Assembly: GCA_013176395.1 (NCBI GenBank)
Contig: JABMLP010000006.1
Span: 930,001-994,000 of the forward strand
Direction: 5' to 3'
Length of the DNA stretch: 64,000 bases
Source of the DNA: Venturia oleaginea
Taxonomy: Eukaryota; Ascomycota; Dothideomycetes; Venturiales; Venturiaceae
In this document: positions 53,797 to 63,969 of the stretch, one piece after another
Position numbering within the stretch: the stretch's first letter is position 1
How the letters are laid out: every line of letters starts with the position of its first letter
Notes under the pieces: generated by a model
Database searches by the model: none
Seen by the model: only the letters and a program-made list of their open reading frames with translations
Told to the model about the DNA's origin: nothing
Position numbers and translations under genes: made by a program

Positions 53797-54236
53797 TTGC
53801 GGACTGATGACAACCAGTTTTCCGACCATAGCCAATGGCATCGCGAGGAAGAAAACTGGTATGGATACTTGCTCACATTGTGGATCAGAGATCTCTTTTC
53901 ATCACGGCTCTGCGAACCATACTACGAAGAAGATGATGATGGCGATGTACGTGTTCTCTTCACCCATGCTGTATCACGGCCTGTCTACTAACCATACAGC
54001 AGGTTCTCGACTCCTGGGATGCTGCCGAAGACTCCGAAGTAGAGAGCGAAAAGGTAAAGAAGGTATCTGAGGCAAAGGCAAAGGCCGACGCAGAAGCAAA
54101 AGCAAACCTCAAATCAAAGGCACAGCGCATCGCAGAAAAGGAAGCCGAAAATGCCCGACGGCTCGCCGAGGAAAGCAGCGACGAAGAGGAAGAGGATGAT
54201 GCGGTACCACCTTTGGCCGTAGAAAAGTCTACATAG
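53797..54236 (+). pseudogene. HCR1: Truncated eIF3j (HCR1) copy
   Basis: Two open pieces joined by an intron-like gap (donor GTACGT at 53947, acceptor ending CAGCAG at 54002). The junction reads YYEEDDDGD then VLDSWDAAEDSEVESEK, which is the conserved N-terminal part of translation initiation factor 3 subunit J; KAKADAEAKANLKSKAQRIA and ARRLAEESSDEEEEDDA follow. The frame then ends after AVPPLAVEKST, where eIF3j normally continues for more than 150 residues. The region before the intron has no in-frame ATG and no eIF3j N-terminus. This looks like a partial duplicate, truncated at both ends; a full gene should exist elsewhere. Confidence 0.65.
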
Positions 54237-54890
54237 TCTTTTGCTGTACCAAGCAGGAGTGGTATAACCCCACCAGATCTGTTTCCATCAGTCAGATAAT
54301 TTACGGATCCCAAATTTTCCTCTGAACTTTCAGTACAAGTGGTATTGACCAAAAAGGCCCATCGTTCTAGCTAAGACGGAATATGGAAAATAATGGAGGC
54401 GACAAGATAACTATATAAAGTTCCTTGACATATACTTTCCTAAAGGGTAAAACTAGCACAACATGTCTACATAAAACGGCATGAACGGATACAAGCTATA
54501 TAAGTATTCACATCACTGGCATTTATCGCTATTGAAGATGCTCTTAGCACGAGAAAATTGCAGATTCCTCCATGGTCCACGAAAAGGCTAAGGATTGCGT
54601 TCCCTTTGGTATGATAAACCTTAATCCTCGCTTGGATAGACTGCGCTGAAAAACGTTAATAGTCCTTCCAGCCTAGCCGCGCTTTCTTCTTTGAATTCTC
54701 TTCTCGATACAATACATTCAACTGATTCTTACCATCGCATAAACTCGGAGATTCTATCGAGGCCTTATAGCTTAGCCCTTGCATTCCGCACCCTTCTGCT
54801 GGACTTGAAGCGCCTGGGCTGACGGTCACCTCTCTTTTTTTTACGCCACGAACCTAAGCTAGAAGATACCGGAGGAGAAACCCCAGAGTT
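54237..54890. other. Intergenic, no gene seen
   Basis: AT-rich spacer; the last 100 bp are the likely promoter of the gene at 54891. No repeat recognised. Confidence 0.45.
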
Positions 54891-56357
54891 ATGTTTGGAC
54901 TAACCGATAGAGTAAATATGTCGGGCTCAACTAACACACGAGTATCAATTCGCGACATGGACTCGATGTACGGAGAACAAGTATTCTGCGAAGAGAATTC
55001 GGAACCTGTGAATGCGGAACGTCCAATCAATTTACCTACAGAGGCAGATAGCAAATCGGCGGTGGACAATGAGGCCAACGAATCCGATGAACAAGCACCA
55101 CCAGAATACGCCTATCCTCCTTCGTATGAGTACTTGCTACGGTCACAAAAGCTCAAAATAGCGCAGTCAAGGTCTCGAGCCCCGGCAACTTGCAAAATGT
55201 ATGAAGACATAATTAAAGAGCTTGGATATCTTATCCAAGACCCAATCTCGACAGAAGACTGCTTCAAATGTATTTCTGAAAGCATCAGCAGCATCGAGTT
55301 GGAAAGGCTTCAGAGCACGGATTTCACAAATCCCGCCCATCTCGATAAATGGCAGACTTGGATCTCTCTTGTTGGCGAAACGGCTTTGTGTGGGGAGAGC
55401 AGATGGGGCACGACTCGCCGTGTACTGGAGCTGGGTGATGAAATTATGGAAGATGGACCGGGGATTGTCGAAGTATTGTTAGAAGAGACTGCATGGATGA
55501 AAGACAGTTTCGAAGATGAATTTGATATTGACACCGCTGCTACCGATTGTGCTTCGAGAGAGTTAATGAACGTCTTTCTCCTGGCAGTGCATACGAGAGC
55601 GCTATTGGAGTTATGCCCCCGCAAGGCTATGGTGAACGACTGGCTACTGCAGCAGATACAGGTTCGTCGGCAATGGTTCTCGGACAATCTTGGGCCCCTC
55701 GTGCGTATGCCGGAAACTCACTCGGCCCTGAGAAAACGATGGACTCATTGCCTGTGGGACCAGTGGATAACATTCCTGCAAAGCGGGTTTAATGTGGAGT
55801 TTGCAGCTGTATGGAAACCCGATATATTCTACCATGCCCTTGGCTTAACAGAGACCTTGAATCCTTTCGAACTTGGGCAGCTCCCAAGATTGGCTGATTA
55901 CTCCCGCCCCTACTGGGTCGAAGCCATCGTTCCTATAGGTTACGTAGACGGATTTGATCTCAGAATCGTTCAGGTTGGAGGCAAAAGGTACTTCTCTCCA
56001 GAAGGTGCATCTGGAGACATCATTTGGAATATTCCGCCGAGATACAGTTCCAAAGTCGCAGGCGACACGAGACCGAGCATAATGGATGTGGTATCCTATG
56101 CCCTTCATTTACAATGTGCGAAACATGTCGAAGCACCATCGGAAAGATGTGCTGAAGGGCTTGAAGCTTTGATTTCGAAGTCCAACTTGGAAGGTGCAAG
56201 CATCAAAGTGTTAGAGTGGTGGATTCGACATTGGAAGAAGCATGCCTGCTTCAAGCGTGCTCAGATTGAGCAGTCAATGACAGCGCATTGCATGGAGGCT
56301 CGGAGTGATAGTTTGGTACAAGATATGTGGGGGGCATATTATCGAGGTGCTTCCTGA
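54891..56357 (+). CDS. Hypothetical protein, 488 residues
   Basis: Single exon (MFGLTDRVNMSGSTNTR; a second start at MSGSTN is possible). The first 80 residues are acidic and disordered, ending PPEYAYPPSYEYLLRSQKL. The rest looks folded and rich in Trp and Cys: LDKWQTWISLVGETAL, WGTTRRVLELGDEIMED, WLLQQIQVRRQWFSDNLG, LRKRWTHCLWDQWITFLQ, YVDGFDLRIVQVGGKRYF, VLEWWIRHWKKHACFKRAQ. I do not recognise a family. Codon use and the lack of stops over 1.4 kb support a real gene. It ends 40 bp before the purine-rich minisatellite. Confidence 0.65.
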   Translation: MFGLTDRVNMSGSTNTRVSIRDMDSMYGEQVFCEENSEPVNAERPINLPTEADSKSAVDNEANESDEQAPPEYAYPPSYEYLLRSQKLKIAQSRSRAPATCKMYEDIIKELGYLIQDPISTEDCFKCISESISSIELERLQSTDFTNPAHLDKWQTWISLVGETALCGESRWGTTRRVLELGDEIMEDGPGIVEVLLEETAWMKDSFEDEFDIDTAATDCASRELMNVFLLAVHTRALLELCPRKAMVNDWLLQQIQVRRQWFSDNLGPLVRMPETHSALRKRWTHCLWDQWITFLQSGFNVEFAAVWKPDIFYHALGLTETLNPFELGQLPRLADYSRPYWVEAIVPIGYVDGFDLRIVQVGGKRYFSPEGASGDIIWNIPPRYSSKVAGDTRPSIMDVVSYALHLQCAKHVEAPSERCAEGLEALISKSNLEGASIKVLEWWIRHWKKHACFKRAQIEQSMTAHCMEARSDSLVQDMWGAYYRGAS

Positions 56358-56396
56358 GCGCAACCGGCGTTTGTTCTCGAGGTTAATGCAACATCG

Positions 56397-56735
56397 ATGA
56401 AGAAAGAGGAGGAGAGGAGGAGGAGAGGAGGAGGAGGAGGGGAGGAGGAGAAGGGGAGGAGGAGGAGGGGAGGAGGAGAAGGGGAGGAGGAGAAGGGGAG
56501 GAGGAGAAGGGGAGGAGAAGGGGAGGAGGAGAAGGGGAGGAGGAGAAGGGGAGGAGAAGGGGAGGAGGAGAAGGGGAGGAGGAGAAGGGGAGGAGGAGAA
56601 GGGGAGGAGAAGAAGGGGAGGAGGAGAAGGGGAGGAGGAGAAGGGGAGGAGGAGAAGGGGAGGAGGAGAAGGGGAGGAGGAGAAGGGGAGGAGAAGGGGA
56701 AGAGGAGAAGGGGAGGAGGAGAGAGGAGGAAGGAA
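56397..56735. repeat. Purine-rich minisatellite (AGGAGGAGAAGGGG)n
   Basis: About 340 bp of almost pure A/G on the plus strand made of AGGAGGAGAAGGGG-type units (about 12-15 nt with variants). The long frames it creates on both strands (Glu/Gly/Arg on one, Ser/Pro/Leu on the other) are artefacts. Such tracts can form triplex DNA and vary in length. Confidence 0.92.
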
Positions 56736-56797
56736 TGTGAAGATGAAGTCGGACCCCCCTGTCGTGGCCCGTGAGCGATACCACTACCACTGACATA

Positions 56798-56968
56798 GCC
56801 GTGGGGTACGGTCTTTCTAAGCCGTAAACTTTTAAGAGCTTAGCTGAAACCGTAGAATAACCGCAAACTTGGGGTTGTATTTCTTTTGCAACCGTAAAGT
56901 TGCGGTTATTCTACGGTTTCAGCTAAACTCTTAAAAGTTTACGGCTTAGAAAGACCGTACCCCGCGGC
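56798..56968. mobile_element. Foldback MITE, TA target duplication
   Basis: A 171-bp near-perfect inverted repeat: left arm GCCGTGGGGTACGGTCTTTC onward, right arm its reverse complement ending CCGTACCCCGCGGC, with a centre near 56880. It is flanked by TA at 56796-56797 and 56969-56970, as in mariner-type insertions. It has no coding capacity. Its ends do not match the Fot1-type terminal repeats next to it, so it belongs to another family. Confidence 0.85.
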
Positions 56969-56970
56969 TA

Positions 56971-58701
56971 ACGTGTTTCACCACTCACTTGGCCACCCCA
57001 ACCACTAAATCTCAAGTCATCGTGCGATAAACCTCCCACCAATACAGCTTTTATTAAAATAATTCTAACAATACATTCTTTACGTATTTGGGCGTCGATT
57101 AATCTTATGGCCTTGAATACCGCAGCCACTACATGTTGGTAATGCTCGCTGTCGTACGACGACTTCCTGATCTTGAACACTATCTCTAGAGCTATTTTCG
57201 CATCCCTCGACCAAGAACTGACCCTGTTGAGCTTGTAAAACGCCTCCATATGCAATATATCGTCTACGATACTGTTGCTTCTGTTTTCGTCGTTGGTTCT
57301 CTGTACGAAGCTTCCTATTCTCTTCTACAAGTATTACTGCTGAATTCATTGCGACTTGACATCCTTTGATGAGTTGACCAATTGCTTGACTACTTGGGCT
57401 CTGAGATTGGCGATGAAGAAGATTTCGGACGAGCTGAGCCTGCTGCTCAAGCTGAGCTATCGTACGAGGAGTTTCTGACGTCCACTGTGGCGCTACTCCA
57501 TGGGGTGTACCTGGTGGTGAGGGCGTTTTGGTAACTGTAAGCGACGAAAGAACGCGCTGCGGGTCGTACGGAATAATTCCTGTCGCTTGAAAACCGCTCT
57601 TAATATTCTGCTCAGAGAAGATAGTAGGTCGGATGCTTGCATAGATTGATAGAAAGTCCTCTTTATCAATATGGTGGGTTCCCTGACGAACAAGCTCTTG
57701 AACTGCTTGGCCGTAGGAGCGTTTCAAAGGCGAAAAACAACTTACATCAAGCGGCTGAAGAAGATGAGATGTGTGTGGCGGCATACAGAGTGTGATGATG
57801 TTATTCGTACGACAATATTCGTCAAAGTCTGGTGTTGCGTGACTGCTGTGGCCATCGAGGATAAGGAGGCGGTGGGTACCCTTCGTACGAGCTTCGGTAT
57901 GAGTATTGAAGTGCTTGATCCACTCAAATCCAAGCTCATCAGTTGTCCAGCCATTATTGCTGATAGCAATAACCCAATCGGCCGGTAACTGACGGTACCA
58001 GTTTGATTGATGTACTTTTACAGGAAGGATAATAAACGACGGAATTGCCCAGCCTGACGCGTTGATTCCCTCAATCGCTGTTATCCATTCACGATTCCCT
58101 GGCTGTACAACAGTTGCTCGTCCGACTGTATCTGCGCTTGTAACCACCTTTGAGGTCGTGATAACCCCCATCATAAAGCCAGTCTCGTCAAAATTGTATA
58201 TATCCTCCGTAAGGATGCCGTACGACAGACGCGTCTCTTCAACACGCTGAAACCACGCGTTGATTGTCGCTGGATCTTCGCATTTTGCACGCTGTGAATG
58301 GAATTTACGATTCCACTTCGTACAAAGCTCCGGCTGAGCGTTGATGAAGCGGGATACCCAGTTCTTCCCGACTACTGACGGTGGAGGATTCGTATCGCGT
58401 TTTTCGAGTAAAGCGTTTGCCATTCGTCGTACGTCGATAATTTGGGGCGGAAATCCTCGTCGATCAAGGTCTAGGATCAGACTGAAGTGTAGATCGAGGA
58501 ATATCGTACGACGCTGAGATTTGACGTTGACTTAAATTTGGATTCGTTTGAAAGCTCTGCTTTGCAAGAAGTAGTCTAGCCTCTTTGCAAGCCGATCCGG
58601 GGGTCTGGTGTTGACATTATCGCGATAATTGTACGAAGGGATTAGACTTTTTGGTTGGGTGGCTAAGTGAGTGGGGTGGCCAAGTGAATGGTGAAACCCG
58701 T
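56971..58701 (-). mobile_element. Fot1/pogo-type DNA transposon (copy 2), with TIRs
   Basis: Complete ends: left ACGTGTTTCACCACTCACTT, right (reverse complement) ACGGGTTTCACCATTCACTT, flanked by TA at 56969-56970 and 58702-58703, 1731 bp in all. The right end also holds a second internal copy of the CACTTGGCCACCC-type block. It encodes a pogo-family DDE transposase on the minus strand. Confidence 0.9.
57080..58423 (-). CDS. Pogo/Fot1-type DDE transposase, probably defective
   Basis: A 447-codon frame. The N-terminal part (MANALLEKRDTNPPP, VVGKNWVSRFINAQPEL) is the CENP-B-type DNA-binding end; the core has YNFDETGF, LILDGHSSH and QPLDVSCF as the three catalytic acids. The C-terminus carries a zinc-knuckle remnant CSGCGIQGHKINRR, in which the last Cys is Arg (intact in the copy at 42562). 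Upstream, the frame DLDRRGFPPQIIDVRR continues to about 58475, and a helix-turn-helix piece (LSQRQISASYDIPRSTLQS) lies in another frame, about 58490-58590. The linker usually found between these parts is missing, so the protein lacks a joined helix-turn-helix. Likely inactive or able only to supply its core. Confidence 0.82.
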   Translation of the reverse strand: MANALLEKRDTNPPPSVVGKNWVSRFINAQPELCTKWNRKFHSQRAKCEDPATINAWFQRVEETRLSYGILTEDIYNFDETGFMMGVITTSKVVTSADTVGRATVVQPGNREWITAIEGINASGWAIPSFIILPVKVHQSNWYRQLPADWVIAISNNGWTTDELGFEWIKHFNTHTEARTKGTHRLLILDGHSSHATPDFDEYCRTNNIITLCMPPHTSHLLQPLDVSCFSPLKRSYGQAVQELVRQGTHHIDKEDFLSIYASIRPTIFSEQNIKSGFQATGIIPYDPQRVLSSLTVTKTPSPPGTPHGVAPQWTSETPRTIAQLEQQAQLVRNLLHRQSQSPSSQAIGQLIKGCQVAMNSAVILVEENRKLRTENQRRKQKQQYRRRYIAYGGVLQAQQGQFLVEGCENSSRDSVQDQEVVVRQRALPTCSGCGIQGHKINRRPNT

Positions 58702-58703
58702 TA

Positions 58704-60235
58704 ACTTAAGTTATGCACTCATCTTATCTCATCTCATCTCATCCCCAAGTATTCCCTCAGTAGCCGGTGCCGCTACCTCCTACCTCCTACTTCTTAAGAT
58801 ATGTCAATTATGTCTGTGTCTTTGGTTATCGCCGGTCTCCACGATCAGCAAGTGGAACCGCCACGTCATTGCCGAATGGGACTTCAAGTTTCTGCCTGTG
58901 TACATGTAGCTACACCTCCATAACTCTAGTCTCGCCAAATCTGGGCATCTTGAACCTCGAAAGCTCAAAGCTCACTGAGAAAAGACTTCCTCGCTTTCAA
59001 AGAATAAACTCAATTTCGACATGGACTGCCTGCCAATACCTTGGGTGTGCTTTCGTATGCTGCCTAGAGCTCTAGCTTTCGTCAAACCCTGCTGATACTG
59101 TCCGTATAGAATGCGGCACTGATCAAAACCCATGCCACTGCAAAGTCGTGGGACCGACCATTGGATTCGGAGTCGCCGTTGTTCTCGCTGTAGGTCCCTA
59201 GATCAGCAGAGCATCTGTTTCCATTTCCGACATTGACCATGACAGGTCGTCTGCTGGCCTGCAGCTCTGCTCTGCGGATGCTGTGCGTCAGAGACTGGAA
59301 AGAAGTGAGTTCTGGACAATTTCTGATTTTGGGCGAGCTGACATCTACAAATAATGCTTGCTACACCTGTCGATATAAGTGGGAGGGTTAGCGATTCAAT
59401 ACCGATTTGAAGTCCAGAATTGGGAGACATGGAAATGAGACCGAGGAAGAAACAGAGTTCGTTGAGCCATTGAGAATATGATAGATACACGGGCAATGGG
59501 ATTTGCGATTCGATGACGATGCTGGCGACAACCTCTACACAATAGCGGCAATATCTAATGGCTGTGTTGTATCATGGGTTTTGCTTCTCTTCTGAGTTGG
59601 TGGCTTCGAGTCAGGGTAACTCAGTCGAATGAGCAAAGGTATATATCTTCTAATGACAGAGGGAAGCGACTTGAAAATTGGAGAAATGTCCACCTGGTTA
59701 AGACATCCTTCGTGACTGCGACCTTCGGAGAGGATGCTGAATACAAACGGTCAAACAGCGTGAGTGTGCTGACAGAAATATACACAGGTGCTGAGGAAGG
59801 AAGCCGGAGTGCCTTGACTTGCTGTGATCGCCACACACCGCTTCACCAAGATGGGCTTCTCTCAAACTGCAACGAGTGGAATCCTTCTTGATCGCCGCAA
59901 AATTTCCATTAAAAGCATGCATTGCCCGAGGAGAGGAGGCCGCCGTGTACTTCGCTCTTTTGTCATCGTTCCTCCGAGCAGTATGGACGACTACTTTCAT
60001 CACTTTGAGGGTTCTCTCAAGAGACCTATCCGGGGTCCCATTCTTCGCAGAGTCATTGCAATGGGTGACCCGCCACCGGCAGCTTTCATCAGTTCCCTGT
60101 GTAGATAAATTCTCAAGCTAAGGAAATGTAATCACACTATCCTCGCAAAGAGGTCACTCTTCCGCTTGCAACACTTGTTGACAAAGGTCACCTACCGTTT
60201 CTTCTGCCTTTCAACCTTGAACAAGTACCAACACA
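58704..60235. other. Intergenic, no gene seen
   Basis: About 1.5 kb with a short (CTCAT)n run near 58720-58742 and several short frames without domains. The last part is the promoter of the gene at 60236. Confidence 0.45.
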
Positions 60236-62309
60236 ATGGACCAACAACCGGACACGACAGAAGAGGTGTGGCCTGAGTGGTACGACACTTTTGCCGAGGC
60301 CGATGCTCGTATTCTATTCCCGGACCTGTACACAGGCAGGAATGCGACTCGAAATAATGAGCGGTACGACGTAGACACCGGTGACCGGAGCAATCCGACC
60401 TATCGGTATCCCAGGAACTGGAGGCATCCAGTGGTCCGAAAGCAACAGACTCATCGACGAAGCATTTTCCGACTACACACCACCTGAACCCTACGATTTT
60501 GACAAGGAGTTTGCAGATTGGGACTCAGAGACCCTTCATAACCCCCACTTCGGAGACGAAAGCGAGATAGCAGTCCCAGAGGCTGAGAAAACTGCGGCCG
60601 AAGCTAGGCTTGATGGAAACAATGCCAAAAAGGCAGATAACGGACCGTTGTTCCCAGCAAGAAAAGACTCAATTGGTATGTTCAGCTTCTCTGGTGACAA
60701 CAAAATTGAAACTAGTTTTGCACACACTAACATCAACAAAGCGAGCAATAAGTATTCAACCGAGTTCCCTCCAATACCAGGTCGCTATCACTCGCTATCA
60801 TCGACTGGCAGGTCTCAGTCCCAACCATCAATCCAACCATCAGCTGACGATGATGGTCCGGTAGCAAAGAAGAAGAAAATCAACAGCAGGAACAAAAACG
60901 CGAATCGAAAGGCGAGGAAGAAGGCAGGTGCCGGTGGTGAGCAATCGCCGGGCACTTCAAGCGTCTCTCAGAAGGCACCTGATGAAGATGGGTCATTCCC
61001 GTGCACCCCAGGTGCACCAAGCGGCAGGGACGACGATGTCACCATGGACGATGCTGAGCCAGCTCAGGCCTCTGCCGGTTTTCTGCCTACACCTGAAGCA
61101 CAGGATGGAATTGTTCACGTAAATACAGACGTGGAGATGAGCGAAGATTTTGCCATAGGGGATAACAGTGTTGTAAAGATCTATAACACTGGGATTTTTG
61201 ATCAACACCCCAAGCAGACTAATCCGAGAGACAGCCAGGGCGCGCAGTCACGCCACCCGCTTCCACCATTGCCTTTCTCGACTTCAACATCAATCTCCCA
61301 CACTTCTCCCATCGTCGAGATCCCAGCTCCACCACCTTCCCTTTTGGCCGCGCCAGCCATCGATGCCAAACCATCAAGCAACAAGCTCACACAGAAGGAT
61401 CGAACCAATCAGAGCGGAAGCGTCAACAAGAACGGCACATCAGCTCAAGGTCGCGTCAACAACAGCGCAATTCAACACAAGAGTGCTCAAGGCTCAGCAC
61501 CAGCAACACCTCCGAGTATTCAGAAACATGATCAAGTAAGCGCAGTATCGTTCTCTCCCATTGTCACCGTCTCACCACTCAAATTACTCCAGAGATCCGT
61601 CAACATGGGTCGTAAAGCAAGCTTCAGCGAGGCCCAAGCTTCTTCTACTGAGGACAATCATCAGCTCAAGAAGAAGGGCAAGGCATCCGGCAAAACCGAA
61701 ATCATTGCCAGAGTTGACGATGATTTGATCGACGACTTCGTGCTCATGGATCAGAAAGATGTTGAGAAGATGAAGGCGCCTGATCTCCGCAATCATATCC
61801 GCGGTGTTGAGAGTTTGAGGCCTTTCTACAATGGAACCGCAAAGAAGTCCATGGTTGAGCGGTTCATGATGTGGCAGCGAGGTATGCAAGCCGTGATAGA
61901 TGGGAGGGCTGAAGCTATTGCCAGAGCCGCAGAGCCATCTCAAGCAGGCGGTCTTGGTTCAGACGAGGAAGAGGAAGAAGATATCGATGCTGAAGGTTCA
62001 ATCGACGAGGAGTTTTACTCAGCACAAGAGAGCCCCGTCACTGGTAAGGTTACTCCGGGACCACCACTCAAGTCTCCATTCACCGATCAGCCACGCTCCA
62101 ACTTCGAGAGTCCGTTTTTGGCCAAACTCACTGCCACTAAGTTGATTGCAGGGTCTCCTGTGAGGAGGAAGGCTGGTCGCTCTCGAACTCCAGAGGGCGA
62201 TGGACAGAATGAGCCAGATTTCTACAAGGAGTTTGAGGAGAAAGAGGAGATGGAGAGAAAGAATCGATTGAGGAGGTCGGTTAGTCGTCCTGATACGTAT
62301 AAGGATTAG
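60236..62309 (+). CDS. Hypothetical nuclear-type protein with SAP-like C-terminal segment
   Basis: Modelled as two exons, 60236-60370 and 60432-62309, joined at a 61-nt intron (GTAGAC...ATCCAG, splitting between Asp and Trp); about 670 residues. Exon 1 reads MDQQPDTTEEVWPEWYDTF; exon 2 begins WSESNRLIDEAFSDYTPPE. The long middle is Ser/Pro-rich with a basic nuclear-signal-like run KKKKINSRNKNANRKARKK. Near the C-terminus, LIDDFVLMDQKDVEKMKAPD then FYNGTAKKSMVERFMMWQRG resembles a helical DNA-binding (SAP-like) segment, but this is weak. The donor GTAGAC is not ideal; without the intron, exon 1 would run to a separate stop at 60487. Family not recognised. Confidence 0.65.
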
Positions 62310-62504
62310 ATGGTTGGGGCTTTGGACGGTATGGACTGGATATGGATGTCTCTGGATTCTGGTCAATCTTGCAACTCATGACGGATGGAAAGAGGGATTT
62401 TGAGCGGGCAATTCTTGCCAGAGGTAAATCCTTCCTTCAAATTTGGCGGAGCGAGTAGTTCTGGGCTGGATTCAGCTTGAGAGGTTTTGCTACGATCGAG
62501 AGTG

Positions 62505-62648
62505 TCACTCATATGATGTGCATTCTCGGTGGATAGTAGGTACCGAACTCATGGTTACAGGGAAATAAACTTGGACACACTCACATGATTTGCATTCCCG
62601 GTGGATAATTGGTACCGAACTTATAACTGCAGGGAGCTAAACTTGTTA
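62505..62648. repeat. 72-bp tandem duplication
   Basis: Two adjacent 72-bp units (TCACTCATATGATGTGCATT and TCACTCACATGATTTGCATT as openings), both containing GGTACCGAACT. Many differences are C/T or A/G exchanges. Confidence 0.75.
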
Positions 62649-62900
62649 AACAACCATCTTTTCGTCTTCATTAAGTTTCATCATGGATTTCGATATACGA
62701 GTGCCCATTTTCAGCTCGATATTGATAGCCCAACTTTATACCAATCTTCCTGACAAATCGTGAAAAGGTCATCGAAATCGATCTCGAGGTAGAGATGCTG
62801 AGTACATACTACAGTGGGGCCTTTAAATAATGTCTCTTATCTACCCTCAAACTCATTAATACGGCTGTTTACAAACAGTCCCTCGACTCGGGATTGCTAT

Positions 62901-62958
62901 GGATTAATTTCTGACAAGTTCTTGGAACTAGATTGCTAGAAATTAATCGATCGATATC
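62901..62958. repeat. Hairpin-type repeat copy
   Basis: Left arm GGATTAATTTCTGACAA (62901-62917) and right arm TTGCTAGAAATTAATC (62933-62948) pair over about 15 bp, followed by GATCGATATCAATTT, matching the GATATCAATCT flank of the csn1 intron copy. Confidence 0.65.
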
Positions 62959-63129
62959 AATTTAGCGATGAGGATGATAAGCTATAACGAGGGTGGCTTG
63001 TAGTAGGGCCTCCGATAGCTAGACCTACCGTAATACCATAAAAATAAATCAAAACTTTCCCTGACGCCCGCTAAGCCAAAATAACACAGCCAGATACTGA
63101 TAACAAGTTAAAAGGGGATCCAAACAGAT

Positions 63130-63969
63130 TCAATAATCATGCACAACCCGCCCATCAACCGCCCACTTCTCACTCCTCCCCATCCTCCCCTCACTACTCC
63201 TCCATATGCCCTTCCTCGCCTCAACAAGCATATCCCCCCACTTCCCACCCTCCACCTCCACCTTCCCCGCCCCAAGCCCCAACTTTGGCGTCTGCACATA
63301 AATCGCCTCCCAACTCTTGGCAGGAACATCATAAGCCTCATGATAAACACCGATATAAGGCATCTTCTTCACCTCTCTATTCCACCAGTTCCACGCCTCC
63401 CGATGCATCTCCCCGTGCGCGAAACGGTGCAGATCATCCATGCTCTTGAAGTAGCCGATTAGTGTTAAATGGCCCGAGGCGGAGGAAGAATCAGGGATCC
63501 CTTGGACTACGGAGCCGGTGATCCAACCGTGTTGGGTAGGATGGTCATTTAATTCTTTCACCATTTTTGTGAAGTGGTCACCCGTTTGTTTTGCGCCTGG
63601 GGCGAAGAATCCGAGGGGATGGGTTATTTTTACGCCGAGGATTAGGAGGGCTAGGCCTTTGCTTGCGGGGTTGATGGTATCTGAGCCGTCGTTTGCTGGG
63701 AATGTTGCTACTGTTCTACCGGATTGGACTGTGGAGAGGAGTTGGTCGTTTGGGAGGGTTCCGGTTGTGATGAGGATTGTGGGGATGAGACGGGTTAGGA
63801 GGGCGAGGAGGGAGAGGAAGAGTAGGAGGCCGGCTGTTAGGAGGGTGGAGAGGGTGTGGAATAGGAGGGCGCCGATGAGGATCCAGGTTGTTGTGCGGAA
63901 GTTTGAGGAGATGACGGGGTTTTCGATGAATTTTATGAGGGAAGAGGGGGCGGAGAGGAGTTTGTTCAT
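63130..63969 (-). CDS. DUF4188-type monooxygenase-like protein
   Basis: Single exon, 279 residues, with the start at 63969 (MNKLLSAPSSLIKFIENP) and complete within the window. One or two hydrophobic segments lie near the N-terminus (WILIGALLFHTLSTLLTAG, LLFLSLLALLTRLIPTILI), then a soluble domain with GVKITHPLGFFAPGAKQTGD, GWITGSVVQGIPDSSSASGH, LTLIGYFKSMDDLHRFAHGE and WWNREVKKMPYIGVYHEAYDV. This pattern is that of fungal DUF4188 (dimeric alpha-beta barrel type) proteins, sometimes annotated as monooxygenases or aldoxime dehydratases. The His residues in the FAHGEMHR segment are candidates for the active site. The substrate is unknown. Confidence 0.78.
   Translation of the reverse strand: MNKLLSAPSSLIKFIENPVISSNFRTTTWILIGALLFHTLSTLLTAGLLLFLSLLALLTRLIPTILITTGTLPNDQLLSTVQSGRTVATFPANDGSDTINPASKGLALLILGVKITHPLGFFAPGAKQTGDHFTKMVKELNDHPTQHGWITGSVVQGIPDSSSASGHLTLIGYFKSMDDLHRFAHGEMHREAWNWWNREVKKMPYIGVYHEAYDVPAKSWEAIYVQTPKLGLGAGKVEVEGGKWGDMLVEARKGIWRSSEGRMGRSEKWAVDGRVVHDY

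Larger units (their letters stand above)
62310..63129. other. Intergenic with tandem repeat and hairpin copy
   Basis: Between convergent genes. Holds a 72-bp tandem duplication at 62505-62648 and a hairpin-type repeat at 62901-62958. No gene recognised. Confidence 0.5.

Noticed and set aside
56383..56796. Long open frames on both strands over the purine-rich minisatellite
   Set aside because: They consist only of repeat-encoded Glu/Gly/Arg or Ser/Pro/Leu and have no other coding signal.
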